A DNA stretch of 64,000 nucleotides from Spirosoma endbachense (GCF_010233585.1 NZ_CP045997.1:4841284-4905283), one strand, 5' to 3'. Numbered from the stretch's first letter, positions 1 through 8,416 are shown. Notes: generated by a model from the sequence alone, not told the origin. Program-made: numbers and translations.

Positions 1-116
1 CTACTACTGAAAAGATCACCTTTGATCTTGGGGCTTTCCCCGCAGGAAGCTACTTTATTACAGCTGACGGGACGAATAACAGGCGGCAAGTGGTTCGGTT
101 TTTGATTCTGAAGTGA
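1..116 (+). CDS. C-terminal end of a T9SS-secreted protein (partial)
   Basis: Only the last 37 codons lie in the window; the reading frame is open from base 3 and stops with TGA at 114-116. The peptide has the look of a type IX secretion type-A sorting domain: a Gly-Ser-Tyr turn after PAG, a short beta strand (YFITA), then a basic stretch and a hydrophobic strand ending in Lys (VVRFLILK). Such tails are recognised by the PorU sortase machinery of Bacteroidota and removed on secretion. The function of the body of the protein cannot be seen. The call rests on a short segment, so it is moderate. Confidence 0.5.
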   Translation, partial: TTEKITFDLGAFPAGSYFITADGTNNRRQVVRFLILK

Positions 117-120
117 TTGT

Positions 121-297
121 CCTCGGGGCCACCTTCGTGATGTTCCCGATTCGGATGACGGTTTTGTGGGCCGGATGCTGAAACAGGGTGTAAGTATGCG
201 CCAGTGGAAATTCGACGGTCCGTATTGATGCCGCGTCAGTCTGGGCACAATAGGCCAGATGAAAGCCTTTGCCGATGGGTTGAAAGTGATCTCCTAA
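121..297 (+). pseudogene. C-terminal remnant of a PLP-dependent aminotransferase
   Basis: One frame (codons starting at 121) encodes a segment ending with RVSLGT, QMKAF and ADGLKVIS, the usual end of class I/II aminotransferases of the histidinol-phosphate type (compare R-V/I-S-x-G-T followed by a final helix). It is broken: an in-frame TGA at 226-228 lies where a Trp (TGG) would be expected, directly before CRVSLGT. No start codon or N-terminal four fifths of the enzyme is present, because the stop of the preceding T9SS gene lies just upstream. I infer a deletion remnant with a later nonsense change. The family call is from pattern recognition only. Confidence 0.5.
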
Positions 298-320
298 CCA
301 AACAGCCTTCTAGTATTGAT

Positions 321-354
321 AGCGTGGGTATTGTACCCACGCTATTTTTATTTT
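321..354. terminator. Bidirectional hairpin terminator
   Basis: A perfect 10-bp stem (321-330 with 334-343) with a 3-base loop is followed on the plus strand by a T-rich run to 354. It sits between the aminotransferase remnant and the convergent MFS gene, overlapping the last bases before the MFS stop. Confidence 0.7.
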
Positions 355-1589
355 ATAGTCACAGCCTTAGTTGGGTCAATGCGGAGCCATAATAAGGCAC
401 TGACCAGCAGGCAACCCGAAATCATGAATAGTGGGTAATTGAAATTATTCGTCTGTTTGACGATAATGCCGAACAGGATGGTGATAAAAAAGCCGCCTAA
501 TTGCCCGGCAAAGTTCATCGAACCCGTTACCGTACCCGCGTTTCGCTGGCCAATGTCGACACATACCGCAAACGCAACGGGCAGGGCTAAGTCTTTCATT
601 AATACGCATATCGCTAGCAAATAGCCCGCCATCTGATTGTCGGTAGTCATTCCTGCCAGCAGAAAAAACAAACTTGATAGCCCCAGGCCACCTATGCCAA
701 CGGCTCTACGGCCTATTTTCAGCCCGTATCGTTTGGTCAGCAGGTCGCTCAAGACTCCACCCACCAGACAGCCAACTGCGCCCAGAAAATATGACAGGGA
801 AATAAAGTTTTTCGTTTGATCTTCGGTCATACCCCGCCCCTCCTGAAAATAGACTGACGACCAGTTTGTGAAGAAGTACGAGCCGTAGAAAAACAAATGA
901 CACATCAACATCAGGGCCCATAAATCAGGGTTGCGGATGATGGTTTGCCACGGAATCTGATGGTCGGAGTATTTGATTTTTCGCCCCTGCTCAATTTCCC
1001 GGACTTCTTCGTCACTGATCCCTTCTTTAGCTGCTGGTTCATCGCGGAACCAGAAAAACCAGACTACAGCCCATAGAACGCCTACTATACCTAATATGCC
1101 AAAGGCCCACCGCCAGCCAGCCCAGTGGACGAGAGGAATGACCAGTAAAGGGGTTAAGGCACCACCCAATCGACCGGCGGCCCAGATGACCGATTGAGCC
1201 CGCCCCACTTCAACGGCCGGGAACCAACGGGCAATCGCAATAGACGCGTTTGGGTAGGCACCGGCCTCACCAGCACCAAACAGAAACCGGACTACGAGTA
1301 GATAAATAAATGAGAATGCCGTGCCAGTAAGGGCCGTAAAACCAGACCACCACAACACTACCCGAGTCAGAATTCGGCGCGGCCCAATTTTGTCGCCCAG
1401 CGAGCCAGTAGGGATTTCAAATAAGGCGTATGATAACGAAAATGCACCCAGAATATAGCCAAATTGTTCGTTGTCAAGATGCAGGTCAGCTTTTACATAT
1501 TTACTGACCACGTTCATGCAGACCCGGTCGAGATACGTGATGGTTGAGAGTAGAAATAAACCGGTCAGAACGCGGTAGCGATACTTCAT
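348..1589 (-). CDS. MFS transporter, anion:cation symporter (hexuronate-type) family
   Basis: 413 residues with about 12 hydrophobic segments, the normal length for a major facilitator. The loop between helices 2 and 3 carries GDKIGPRRIL, the MFS signature, and the segment RFLFGAGEAGAYPNAS followed by ARWFP is typical of the ACS family (ExuT, GudP, phthalate and tartrate carriers). It probably imports an organic or sugar acid with protons across the inner membrane. The substrate cannot be told from sequence. It is divergent from aroB, and a TAGCTTTG box lies 40 bases ahead of the ATG. Confidence 0.88.
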   Translation of the reverse strand: MKYRYRVLTGLFLLSTITYLDRVCMNVVSKYVKADLHLDNEQFGYILGAFSLSYALFEIPTGSLGDKIGPRRILTRVVLWWSGFTALTGTAFSFIYLLVVRFLFGAGEAGAYPNASIAIARWFPAVEVGRAQSVIWAAGRLGGALTPLLVIPLVHWAGWRWAFGILGIVGVLWAVVWFFWFRDEPAAKEGISDEEVREIEQGRKIKYSDHQIPWQTIIRNPDLWALMLMCHLFFYGSYFFTNWSSVYFQEGRGMTEDQTKNFISLSYFLGAVGCLVGGVLSDLLTKRYGLKIGRRAVGIGGLGLSSLFFLLAGMTTDNQMAGYLLAICVLMKDLALPVAFAVCVDIGQRNAGTVTGSMNFAGQLGGFFITILFGIIVKQTNNFNYPLFMISGCLLVSALLWLRIDPTKAVTIK

Positions 1590-1628
1590 AGGTGGGAAAG
1601 GATATAGGTTAAGTCTGAATAGTACCTA

Positions 1629-1636
1629 CAAAGCTA
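1629..1636 (-). promoter_or_regulatory. Bacteroidota -7 box for the MFS gene
   Basis: On the minus strand this reads TAGCTTTG, matching the TAnnTTTG -7 consensus of Bacteroidota primary sigma factor, 40 bases ahead of the MFS start. A good -33 TTG at the expected spacing is not present (TTT instead), so it is a moderate call. Confidence 0.45.
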
Positions 1637-1709
1637 TAATTTCGGCCGATATTAAAAATACTTGCCGGTCTACTTATGTACCGACCGAGTACTACTGTAC
1701 TTTTACGAT

Positions 1710-2750
1710 ATGTCAACTGTAACTATTGCCCCCATCGCTGAAAGCCTGCCTGCTTTCCTGGAATCCTACGATTTTTCGGCTGTTGCCATTATTGCCGACA
1801 ATCATACCTTTCGTTTTTGCTATCCTGATCTGAAAGCGTTTTTACCGAAACATACCCTTGTTCGGATTAAGGCTGGTGAGGAACAGAAGCATATCGCTAC
1901 CTGTGAAATGATCTGGGACGCTCTAACACGAGCTAACTTCGACCGTCATGCATTGGTACTGAACCTCGGTGGTGGTGTTATTGGCGATATGGGCGGTTTC
2001 TGTGCAGCTACCTACAAACGGGGTATTGCCTTTGCGCAACTGCCTACTACACTTCTCTCACAGGTAGACGCCAGCGTGGGCGGTAAACTGGGTATTGATT
2101 TTCGAGGTTTTAAAAATCACATCGGGGTTTTTAAGCAACCAGATACCGTCCTGATTGATCCCGTATTTCTAACAACACTGCCAGAGCGGGAATTACGGTC
2201 GGGTTTTGCCGAGGTTATCAAACATTGCCTGATTGCCGATGCGACCATGTGGGATGAGATTCGCCGTCGCGATCTTGACGAGCAGGACTGGGCTGCCCTG
2301 GTAGCTCATTCTGTTGCCGTGAAGCAACGCGTAGTCGAGCAAGACCCAACGGAGAAGGGGCTACGTAAAATTCTGAACTTCGGCCATACACTGGGCCATG
2401 CTGTGGAAACCTACTATTTGACGCAGCCCCGGAAGCGTTTGTTACACGGCGAAGCCATTGCCGTTGGCATGGTTGCCGAAGCCTACATTGCCTTTCACAA
2501 AAAGATGATCGATGAAAACCTGCTGACACAAATCGAAGAATACATGTTTGCCGTATATGGAAATGTACGACTAACCGATGCAGATACGGAACCGATTCTG
2601 GCACTTACCTTACAGGACAAAAAGAATCGGGGTAATCAGGTTCGGATGGCATTGCTCGATGGACCGGGTAGTTGTACATTCGATGTTTCGGTTACGGCAG
2701 GCGAAATGCGCCGGGGGCTGGAGTTTTACCGGGGGGTAAATAAGAATTAA
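1710..2750 (+). CDS. aroB: 3-dehydroquinate synthase
   Basis: 346 residues from the ATG at 1710; an upstream in-frame extension to 1662 adds 16 residues without family resemblance, so I chose the internal Met. AroB converts DAHP to 3-dehydroquinate, step two of the shikimate pathway, in the cytoplasm, using NAD and a divalent metal. Visible motifs are GGGVIGDMGGF (NAD binding), LPTTLLSQVDASVGGK, SGFAEVIKH with the metal-ligand Glu, FGHTLGHAVE and LHGEAIAVGM with the two metal-ligand His, and QDKKNRG near the C terminus. All expected ligands are present. It stands alone, not in a visible aro operon. Confidence 0.97.
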   Translation: MSTVTIAPIAESLPAFLESYDFSAVAIIADNHTFRFCYPDLKAFLPKHTLVRIKAGEEQKHIATCEMIWDALTRANFDRHALVLNLGGGVIGDMGGFCAATYKRGIAFAQLPTTLLSQVDASVGGKLGIDFRGFKNHIGVFKQPDTVLIDPVFLTTLPERELRSGFAEVIKHCLIADATMWDEIRRRDLDEQDWAALVAHSVAVKQRVVEQDPTEKGLRKILNFGHTLGHAVETYYLTQPRKRLLHGEAIAVGMVAEAYIAFHKKMIDENLLTQIEEYMFAVYGNVRLTDADTEPILALTLQDKKNRGNQVRMALLDGPGSCTFDVSVTAGEMRRGLEFYRGVNKN

Positions 2751-2767
2751 AATTTGGCAGTAGGCTA

Positions 2768-2797
2768 TTGTTTGCCAAACATTTACGGTTATATTTG
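2768..2797 (+). promoter_or_regulatory. Promoter, TTG-N19-TATATTTG
   Basis: TTG at 2768-2770 and TATATTTG at 2790-2797 are separated by exactly 19 bases, a textbook Bacteroidota sigma-ABfr type promoter. It lies between aroB and the lipoprotein gene at 2871 and predicts a leader of roughly 65 bases. Confidence 0.75.
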
Positions 2798-2870
2798 GGT
2801 TCGACCAAAAGATTGATTTCACTACTAATTCAACTGAGTATATTTATCGAAAACCTTTACGAGCTGGAGT

Positions 2871-3404
2871 ATGAAAAAGTGCATCGGTGTTTTGTTTGTA
2901 CTGGCTATTGTCGCTATGGCGGGTTGTTCGCCCAGTAGACTGTTTGTGGAGCATGATTATAGCTACGAGGGCCATTTTAAGAACTACGAATCGTTTAATT
3001 TTTTAGAGTGCGAATTTGTCGACTCGACACTTCTCTGCTCCGATATTCAGGACGCCATCCGTCATCAGATGGAAGCTCGTGGTTATCGTGTTAGTAACCG
3101 CAATCCGAACCTGCTGATATCGTATAATATTTTCCGGTCAGATCTTCGGTTCCGGGGGTATCAGCAGCCCGTTATCAAGGACTGGGTTGTTCGTGAAGAC
3201 GATGATGCAACCTACAAGCGTATTGATTACAACCTGGATGAAGGTACTTTGATGATTTCGCTGATCGATGCCGAGTCGTATCAGGTTATCTGGAAAGGCT
3301 ATGCGTCGAAGATGATGCGTAATCCAAACTTTAAGAATAATTACTTCAAAGGAATTGTCCGATCAATTTTCGATCAATATCCGTTGATGGCAACGGCCCG
3401 ATAA
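2871..3404 (+). CDS. DUF4136-type lipoprotein
   Basis: 177 residues. The N terminus is a lipoprotein signal with lipobox MAGC (Cys19), so the mature protein should be lipid-anchored in the cell envelope. The body resembles DUF4136: a strand-rich start (YEGHFKNYESFNFLE), a helix IQDAIRHQMEARGY, the segment PNLLISYNIF, and the closing GTLMISLIDAESYQVIWKGYASK motif. The biochemical role of the family is unknown. It has its own promoter at 2768 and a very strong terminator at 3411, so it is probably transcribed alone. Confidence 0.8.
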   Translation: MKKCIGVLFVLAIVAMAGCSPSRLFVEHDYSYEGHFKNYESFNFLECEFVDSTLLCSDIQDAIRHQMEARGYRVSNRNPNLLISYNIFRSDLRFRGYQQPVIKDWVVREDDDATYKRIDYNLDEGTLMISLIDAESYQVIWKGYASKMMRNPNFKNNYFKGIVRSIFDQYPLMATAR

Positions 3405-3410
3405 GTACTA

Positions 3411-3475
3411 CAAAATAAGAAATGGCCATGCACCAAGGTAAACTCTGCTTTGGTGCATGGCCATTTCTTATTTTG
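3411..3475. terminator. 26-bp perfect inverted repeat, convergent terminator
   Basis: Arms 3411-3436 and 3450-3475 are perfectly complementary over 26 bases with a 13-base loop. The outer parts are A/T runs, giving a T-rich tail in both directions. It separates the DUF4136 gene from gldA and covers the gldA stop codon (3468-3470). Confidence 0.85.
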
Positions 3476-4385
3476 TCAGCTCTTTAAAAATCCCTTCCAG
3501 CGAACTTTCCTGCTGGCGAAGACCAATAAGGGTCAGGTTCTGATCGGCAGCCAGACGAAAAATAGCGGCCCTTAAATCCGTATTTGGAGCCGCTGTGATT
3601 CGATATTGACCCTGCCCCAGCGGCTCGACCCGCTCAATTCCAGATACGGTTTTCAATATATCTGGCGTCGATAAATCATCCTCAAATTCGGCTACAACCA
3701 CGATGCCATCGCCTGCCGATGCGCTTCTGAGCTGGCTTAATGACCCATCGGCAACAATCTGCCCTCGATTGATGATCACAACACGGTCGCAGACGGCTTC
3801 CACTTCCTGCATGATGTGCGTTGAAAAGAGGACCGTTTTGTTGCGTCCGGCATTACGAATAACCTGCCTGATTTCGGCTAGTTGGTTCGGGTCCAGGCCC
3901 GTAGTTGGTTCATCAAGGATCAGTACGGGCGGGTTATGTAGTAGGGCCTGCGCTAACCCAACCCGCTGGCGGTAACCTTTTGAAAGTTGACCAATGCGTT
4001 TATGCTGCTCGCGGCCCAATCCAACCAATTCAAGTACATCGGCCATGCGTTGGGTCAGCGCTGAACCACGCAGGTTATGTAATGATCCGGCAAAGCGCAG
4101 GTATTCTTTAACGTATAAATCGAGGTAAAGCGGATTGTGTTCAGGCAGGTAGCCAATGCTCCGACGCACATCCATTGGATGCGTTCTGACATCGAAACCG
4201 TTCACTTCGACCGTACCATCAGTAGGAGGCAGGTAACCCGTAGCGACCTTCATGGTTGTTGACTTACCAGCCCCATTAGGACCAAGAAATCCGACAATTT
4301 CACCCGGTTGAACCGTCAGTGAAATCTGATTAACGGCCCGCTGGTTGTTATATTCTTTCGTTAGGTTCTGAACCCGAATGGACAT
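3468..4385 (-). CDS. gldA: GldA-type ABC transporter ATP-binding protein
   Basis: 305 residues, the normal length of GldA. Walker A GPNGAGKST is at residues 35-43, a Q-loop region follows (SIGYLPEHNPLY), the ABC signature is LSKGYRQRVGLAQAL, Walker B is VLILDEPTTGLDP, and the switch His lies in STHIMQEVEAVCD. The C-terminal 70 residues form the extra domain usual in GldA. In flavobacteria GldA works with the membrane proteins GldF and GldG in gliding motility. Neither gldF nor gldG is next to it here, so its partner must be elsewhere and a related drug or polysaccharide export role cannot be excluded. Confidence 0.85.
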   Translation of the reverse strand: MSIRVQNLTKEYNNQRAVNQISLTVQPGEIVGFLGPNGAGKSTTMKVATGYLPPTDGTVEVNGFDVRTHPMDVRRSIGYLPEHNPLYLDLYVKEYLRFAGSLHNLRGSALTQRMADVLELVGLGREQHKRIGQLSKGYRQRVGLAQALLHNPPVLILDEPTTGLDPNQLAEIRQVIRNAGRNKTVLFSTHIMQEVEAVCDRVVIINRGQIVADGSLSQLRSASAGDGIVVVAEFEDDLSTPDILKTVSGIERVEPLGQGQYRITAAPNTDLRAAIFRLAADQNLTLIGLRQQESSLEGIFKELTK

Positions 4386-4776
4386 ACTGGATCATGAATG
4401 ATAAATGATAAACGACAAATCATGCACTGTTGGCATGAGATGAATGTGTAAGCAACGTACAAAAAAATGGAAAGAATTTCTATTTCCTTCCAGAACCCAC
4501 TTTAAAAGCCAGGAAGGCGGCTTTTAATCGTATAGCAAACAAAACAGTAAGCAAAACACTAAAAAAATAATCTGTTTGCTGTTACATTAACAGGCTCAGA
4601 AGGCATAAAGAAAAAGTTGATGGGCATTCGTTTGGGTAGTTCCCGTCGGCAGACCAGCTTCTCTGACTTGAAGCCTTGAGAAGTCGGACACAAGCTACCC
4701 GACTTGTCGAGGCTAGCTTAATGAAGATTGGTAAAATTGGTTGTCATTGCAATGCAGATTCCACCCATTACATAAA
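4386..4776. other. 391-base intergenic region with a hairpin
   Basis: No convincing gene. It separates gldA from a divergent T9SS protein and should hold both promoters. At 4671-4703 a short stem (GAAGTCGG pairing with CCGACTT) encloses AAGCTAC, near a second weak pairing of GGGTAG with CTACCC. No perfect TAnnTTTG with a spaced TTG was found. Confidence 0.4.
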
Positions 4777-7509
4777 ATGAAAAACGTACTACTCATCTCA
4801 ATACTGCTTTTTTTTAATCCACCATTTCTATTGGGCCAAACTAGTAAGCAGGCCAACGTATGGTATTTCGGAAAAAACGCTGGTCTTGATTTTAATTCCG
4901 GAAAGCCTATTCCGCTGACAGATGGAGCATTGAGTATATCGGAAGGCTGTGCTACCATTTGTAATCAAAACGGCAATTTACTCTTCTACACCGATGGCCG
5001 TTCTATTTGGAATAAGACACATTCAACTATGCCAAATGCAGTAAGTTTAGGTGGTGATGAATCAGCTTCGCAATCAGGAATAATTGTTCCACAACCTGGC
5101 AATCCTAATCGGTATTTTGTTTTTTCAGTGGATAAAGAAGGGGGTCCTCTTCAATATGCTATAGTTGATATGACCCTGAACGGAGGCCTGGGAGGTATAA
5201 TTTCTAAAAATAATAGCCTGCTGGTAAAAGCATCCGAAAAAATTACGGCGATCAGGCACTGTAATAACATAGATTTCTGGGTAGTTATGCATGAAATCAA
5301 CAATAATACATTTAGAGCCTATCAAATTACCAAAGATGGATTGAGTACGACTTTTGTAGAAAGCAAAGTAGGCAGCGTTCAGGGTGATTTTACTGCAGCA
5401 ATTGGTTATCTGAAAGCATCCAATAACGGACGGAAAATTGCCGTATGCAGTTGGTCTGCCCGAAGGGTAGAATTGTTTAATTTCGACAATGCTACTGGCG
5501 TTTTATCGAACGTTATTACATTTCAGGATGCTGCCACGCGCTATGCTTATGGTGCAGAATTTTCTCCTAACAATAAATATTTATATGTTTCAAGCGCTGA
5601 GTCGAAAATCATTCATCAATTTGACGCTAACGCTACTAGCGACGCAAATTTTGCATCGTCCAGAGTCGAAATAGGTGTGGCTACCAATGCAACAGGAGCG
5701 GTCAGAATTGGAGCATTACAAATTGCGCCCGACAATTTAATTTATGTAGCTCTTGATGGTACGAAATATTTAGGCGTAATCAATAAACCTGATCTTAAAG
5801 GAACAGCCTGTAATTATGTTGAGCAGGGAATCTATCTCTCAAACAAGAATAGCCAGTTAGGATTACCCAATTTGATTAGTTCCTATATAAAAGAACCATT
5901 ATCAGTTACAGCAACAATTACCAAAGGGGCCAATTGCAATGATATCACATTATCGGCAAAAGCGACCTCAAGTGCTCCCAGCCTGGTTTTTCAATGGTTT
6001 TTGGACAGCAAACCAATAAGTGCAGCTAATCAATCTTCGTTTAAGCCCACTCAATCAGGAAGCTATTTCGTTAGCGTGAAAGAAGTGGGACAGTGCATAA
6101 TTGATTCAGCGAAATCGGCGTTAATACCCATTGTCATTTTAGACGTAAATCCGAAAATTGTAGGCAGAGCTTGTGGAAGTGTTCAACTTCAGGCTAATGC
6201 CAATTCACCCCTACTGTGGTCTGGAAACGGAATTCCCACTACAAAAGCGACTCAGGATACATTGACGGTGTCTGGTACAGGCACTCAAATCTTCAAAGTC
6301 AGAGTTACCAATCCAACAGATAATACGTGCTATCTGGAAAAAGAAATTACTGTCGATTTTACAAGCGCAGCTACCTACAGTTTCGGCAAAAACAATATCT
6401 CAGCTTGTGATACAGTTACACTTTCCAGCCCAACTAACGCGACCTGGAACAGCTATGTTTGGTCATTACCGGGCGGAACAACGGTGAACTCAACTAAAAT
6501 ACTGGTTCGTCAGAGTGGGAAATATGTAATTACGGTCAAAAACACCACGTCAAATTGCGAAGCGAAAGATACTGTTGATGTCATTGTCGGCACCAAACCA
6601 ACAATCAAACCTGATGAGAAGCTTTGTTTATCCACTAATTCAATAACCATTGATGCCGGTGCCACTGGCAACAATTTAACGTATGAATGGTCTCCGGGCG
6701 GAGTTAGAAATACAAGTTTGACAGTCAATAATGCTGGAAAATACCAGGTAAAAGTCAGTACTGCTGAAGGATGTTCGGCAACCCGAAGCATTGAGATAGG
6801 TCAAACACCAATCGTGGATTTGGGTAATGATGTAACTATATGCGAGGGAGAGCCGATAGAATTTAAGCCCCAAATAACCAACCTGACAGCTACCACAACC
6901 TACATTTGGTCAACCGGCGAGACAACCCCTTCAATAGCACCTAAAAAATCGGGGCTCTATACCTTGTCTGTCTACCAATCGGCTTGCCAGGCCAAAGATT
7001 CTGTTAACGTAACCATGAATCCTTCGCCCAAAATAAAGGGTGACCTGACAATGTGCCTGGAAAAAACGATTGAAGCCGGTGGTTTAGAAGATAATTTAAG
7101 TTACGAGTGGCAGGATCTGGGAGAAACGAGACCAGTTATTGAGATTCAAAATGAAGGCATTTACAAGGTAAAAATCAGCAATCAGTTTGGTTGTTCCAAG
7201 ACAAGAACCATAACAGTCGATGGACCTTGTTCGGCTCAAATTTTTGCCCCTACTGCATTTACACCTGATCGTAACGGTGCAAACGATATTTTCAAACTGA
7301 TTGTCGTCGGCGGAGAAGCTATAAAGCTGGATATTTATAATCGTTGGGGTAATCCGATCTACAGCGAAGAAAGCTCAAACCCAAAATGGGATGGCGAATA
7401 TAAAGGCAATGTTTGCCCTAATGATGTTTATTCTTACGTCTTCTATTACAGGACGTTGAAGAGTGATGTAGTTCAGACATATCGCGGAAGCATACTCATC
7501 TATCGATAA
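4777..7509 (+). CDS. Large secreted protein with T9SS type-B (gliding-motility associated) C-terminal domain
   Basis: 910 residues from the ATG at 4777, which begins a clear signal peptide (MKNVLLISILLFF...LLGQ); an upstream TTG extension is not needed. The first 370 residues look like a beta-propeller of the kind found in Cytophagales surface proteins, starting ANVWYFGKNAGLDFNSG with repeated NGNLLFYTDG and PNNKYLYVSS blades. The middle holds several Ig/PKD-like beta domains with paired Cys. The last 85 residues are a CHU_C-type domain (TAFTPDRNGANDIFK, YNRWGNPIY, WDGEYKGN, YRGSILIYR), the type-B sorting signal of type IX secretion. It is probably displayed on the cell surface or released. 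The gene looks lower in G+C than its neighbours. No enzyme motif was seen. Confidence 0.85.
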   Translation: MKNVLLISILLFFNPPFLLGQTSKQANVWYFGKNAGLDFNSGKPIPLTDGALSISEGCATICNQNGNLLFYTDGRSIWNKTHSTMPNAVSLGGDESASQSGIIVPQPGNPNRYFVFSVDKEGGPLQYAIVDMTLNGGLGGIISKNNSLLVKASEKITAIRHCNNIDFWVVMHEINNNTFRAYQITKDGLSTTFVESKVGSVQGDFTAAIGYLKASNNGRKIAVCSWSARRVELFNFDNATGVLSNVITFQDAATRYAYGAEFSPNNKYLYVSSAESKIIHQFDANATSDANFASSRVEIGVATNATGAVRIGALQIAPDNLIYVALDGTKYLGVINKPDLKGTACNYVEQGIYLSNKNSQLGLPNLISSYIKEPLSVTATITKGANCNDITLSAKATSSAPSLVFQWFLDSKPISAANQSSFKPTQSGSYFVSVKEVGQCIIDSAKSALIPIVILDVNPKIVGRACGSVQLQANANSPLLWSGNGIPTTKATQDTLTVSGTGTQIFKVRVTNPTDNTCYLEKEITVDFTSAATYSFGKNNISACDTVTLSSPTNATWNSYVWSLPGGTTVNSTKILVRQSGKYVITVKNTTSNCEAKDTVDVIVGTKPTIKPDEKLCLSTNSITIDAGATGNNLTYEWSPGGVRNTSLTVNNAGKYQVKVSTAEGCSATRSIEIGQTPIVDLGNDVTICEGEPIEFKPQITNLTATTTYIWSTGETTPSIAPKKSGLYTLSVYQSACQAKDSVNVTMNPSPKIKGDLTMCLEKTIEAGGLEDNLSYEWQDLGETRPVIEIQNEGIYKVKISNQFGCSKTRTITVDGPCSAQIFAPTAFTPDRNGANDIFKLIVVGGEAIKLDIYNRWGNPIYSEESSNPKWDGEYKGNVCPNDVYSYVFYYRTLKSDVVQTYRGSILIYR

Positions 7510-7553
7510 ATCATTTGAAGCCAATCAGCTATTAAACCAGCGTATAATGCCAA

Positions 7554-7633
7554 TAGGACTTTGGCTTCGAGCCGTGCCACGGTTAGGAAGCACGTGATTA
7601 GAAACCGTGGCACGGCTCGAAGCCAAAGTCCTA
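7554..7633. repeat. Dispersed inverted-repeat element, copy 1
   Basis: A perfect inverted repeat with 31-bp arms (7554-7584 and 7603-7633) and an 18-base loop. The inner arm ends with GAGCCGTGCCACGGTT and the outer end is AGGACTTTGGCTT. The same architecture and core occur at 50751 and 51224. It lies between two genes on the same strand and has no T-tail, so it need not be a terminator. Confidence 0.85.
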
Positions 7634-7667
7634 ACCAAGTAATGTCTAACAATTTTTTATCCCCTTT

Positions 7668-8036
7668 ATGAAACAACTCTTCGCTTTCCTGTTCTTACTG
7701 ACGGTATTAGGTTCCTGTTCGAAAAAAGACGACAGTTCTCCTGTTGTTCCTGGAGGATTAGTCGGTACAACCTGGATTGGTCCTGTTTATAAAGACCAGT
7801 TCACGGGTAAGGATACGTACAACTATTTTACATTTAAAACCAGCAATGCAGTAGAGAGCTATTCGAAATACAACAAGACAGACCTGGCAACTGCCCCTGT
7901 AGTTAGCACCTATGAGTACAATCCTCCTAACTTAATCCTTAATTTCAATGGGGCGTCTTTGAGTACGGTCGTATCAGGCAATACATTCACACTTAGGTAT
8001 TATAATATGGATTTCGTGTATGAAAAAGAAAAATAA
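7668..8036 (+). CDS. Small lipoprotein of unknown function
   Basis: 122 residues. The signal sequence ends in the lipobox LGSC (Cys17) followed by SKKDDSS, the charged linker usual in Bacteroidota lipoproteins bound for the outer membrane. The rest is a small beta-rich domain: TTWIGPVYKD, YNYFTFKTSNAVESYSKYN, PNLILNF, TFTLRYYNMDFVYEK. The pattern resembles lipocalin-like or META-like small lipoproteins, but no family can be named. A strong hairpin follows at 8137. Confidence 0.7.
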   Translation: MKQLFAFLFLLTVLGSCSKKDDSSPVVPGGLVGTTWIGPVYKDQFTGKDTYNYFTFKTSNAVESYSKYNKTDLATAPVVSTYEYNPPNLILNFNGASLSTVVSGNTFTLRYYNMDFVYEKEK

Positions 8037-8136
8037 TTAGCTTTATTTTCTTAAGTATGACTCAAAAAAACTCTTGAATTTTTTGAATTTAACGATCATT
8101 TTGAGTGAATAAGAAAATAATAGTAGCTAGTAAATT

Positions 8137-8188
8137 AGTATAGATTTTTTGCCCATAATCCGAAGATTATGGGCAAAAAATCTATACT
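8137..8188. terminator. 24-bp perfect hairpin
   Basis: Arms 8137-8160 and 8165-8188 pair perfectly around the loop CGAA. Runs of T and A in the arms give a T-rich stretch on either strand. It lies between the small lipoprotein gene and the oppositely oriented integrase scrap. Confidence 0.75.
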
Positions 8189-8233
8189 TTATATCCGTGA
8201 ATTCGTCTGTAAAAGCGGTCGATGTGGGGTCGG

Positions 8234-8416
8234 TTAATCAAAACCGACAATCCTCCTCGCGGAGCTCATGATTAAGAGCCTTACCTTACTCACTCCAATA
8301 CTAAATGGCTGTACATGTTCCTGGTCTATCGTAACCGTTCCGTAGATTGTGTCTTTCAAATTTGATTGTGCTTGCCGAAACCAGTAGTGGATTTTCATTT
8401 TCTTGCGCATAGGCAT
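8234..8416 (-). pseudogene. N-terminal scrap of a tyrosine recombinase (Arm DNA-binding domain)
   Basis: The minus-strand peptide has MKIHYWFRQ (Met at 8398), TIYGTVTID and VQPFSIGVS, the arm-type DNA-binding domain at the start of Bacteroidota phage/transposon integrases. The same region at 22498 reads MKVRFWFRK, ILYGTITIN and SQPFSTGIS. Similarity ends after IGVS, where the frame runs into unrelated residues and a stop. The SAM-like and catalytic domains are absent. It is therefore a remnant of an integrated element, not a working gene. Confidence 0.65.

Noticed and set aside
4741..4776. Upstream extension of the T9SS protein from a TTG codon
   Set aside because: The extra 12 residues precede a clear signal peptide starting at the ATG at 4777 and would disrupt export.
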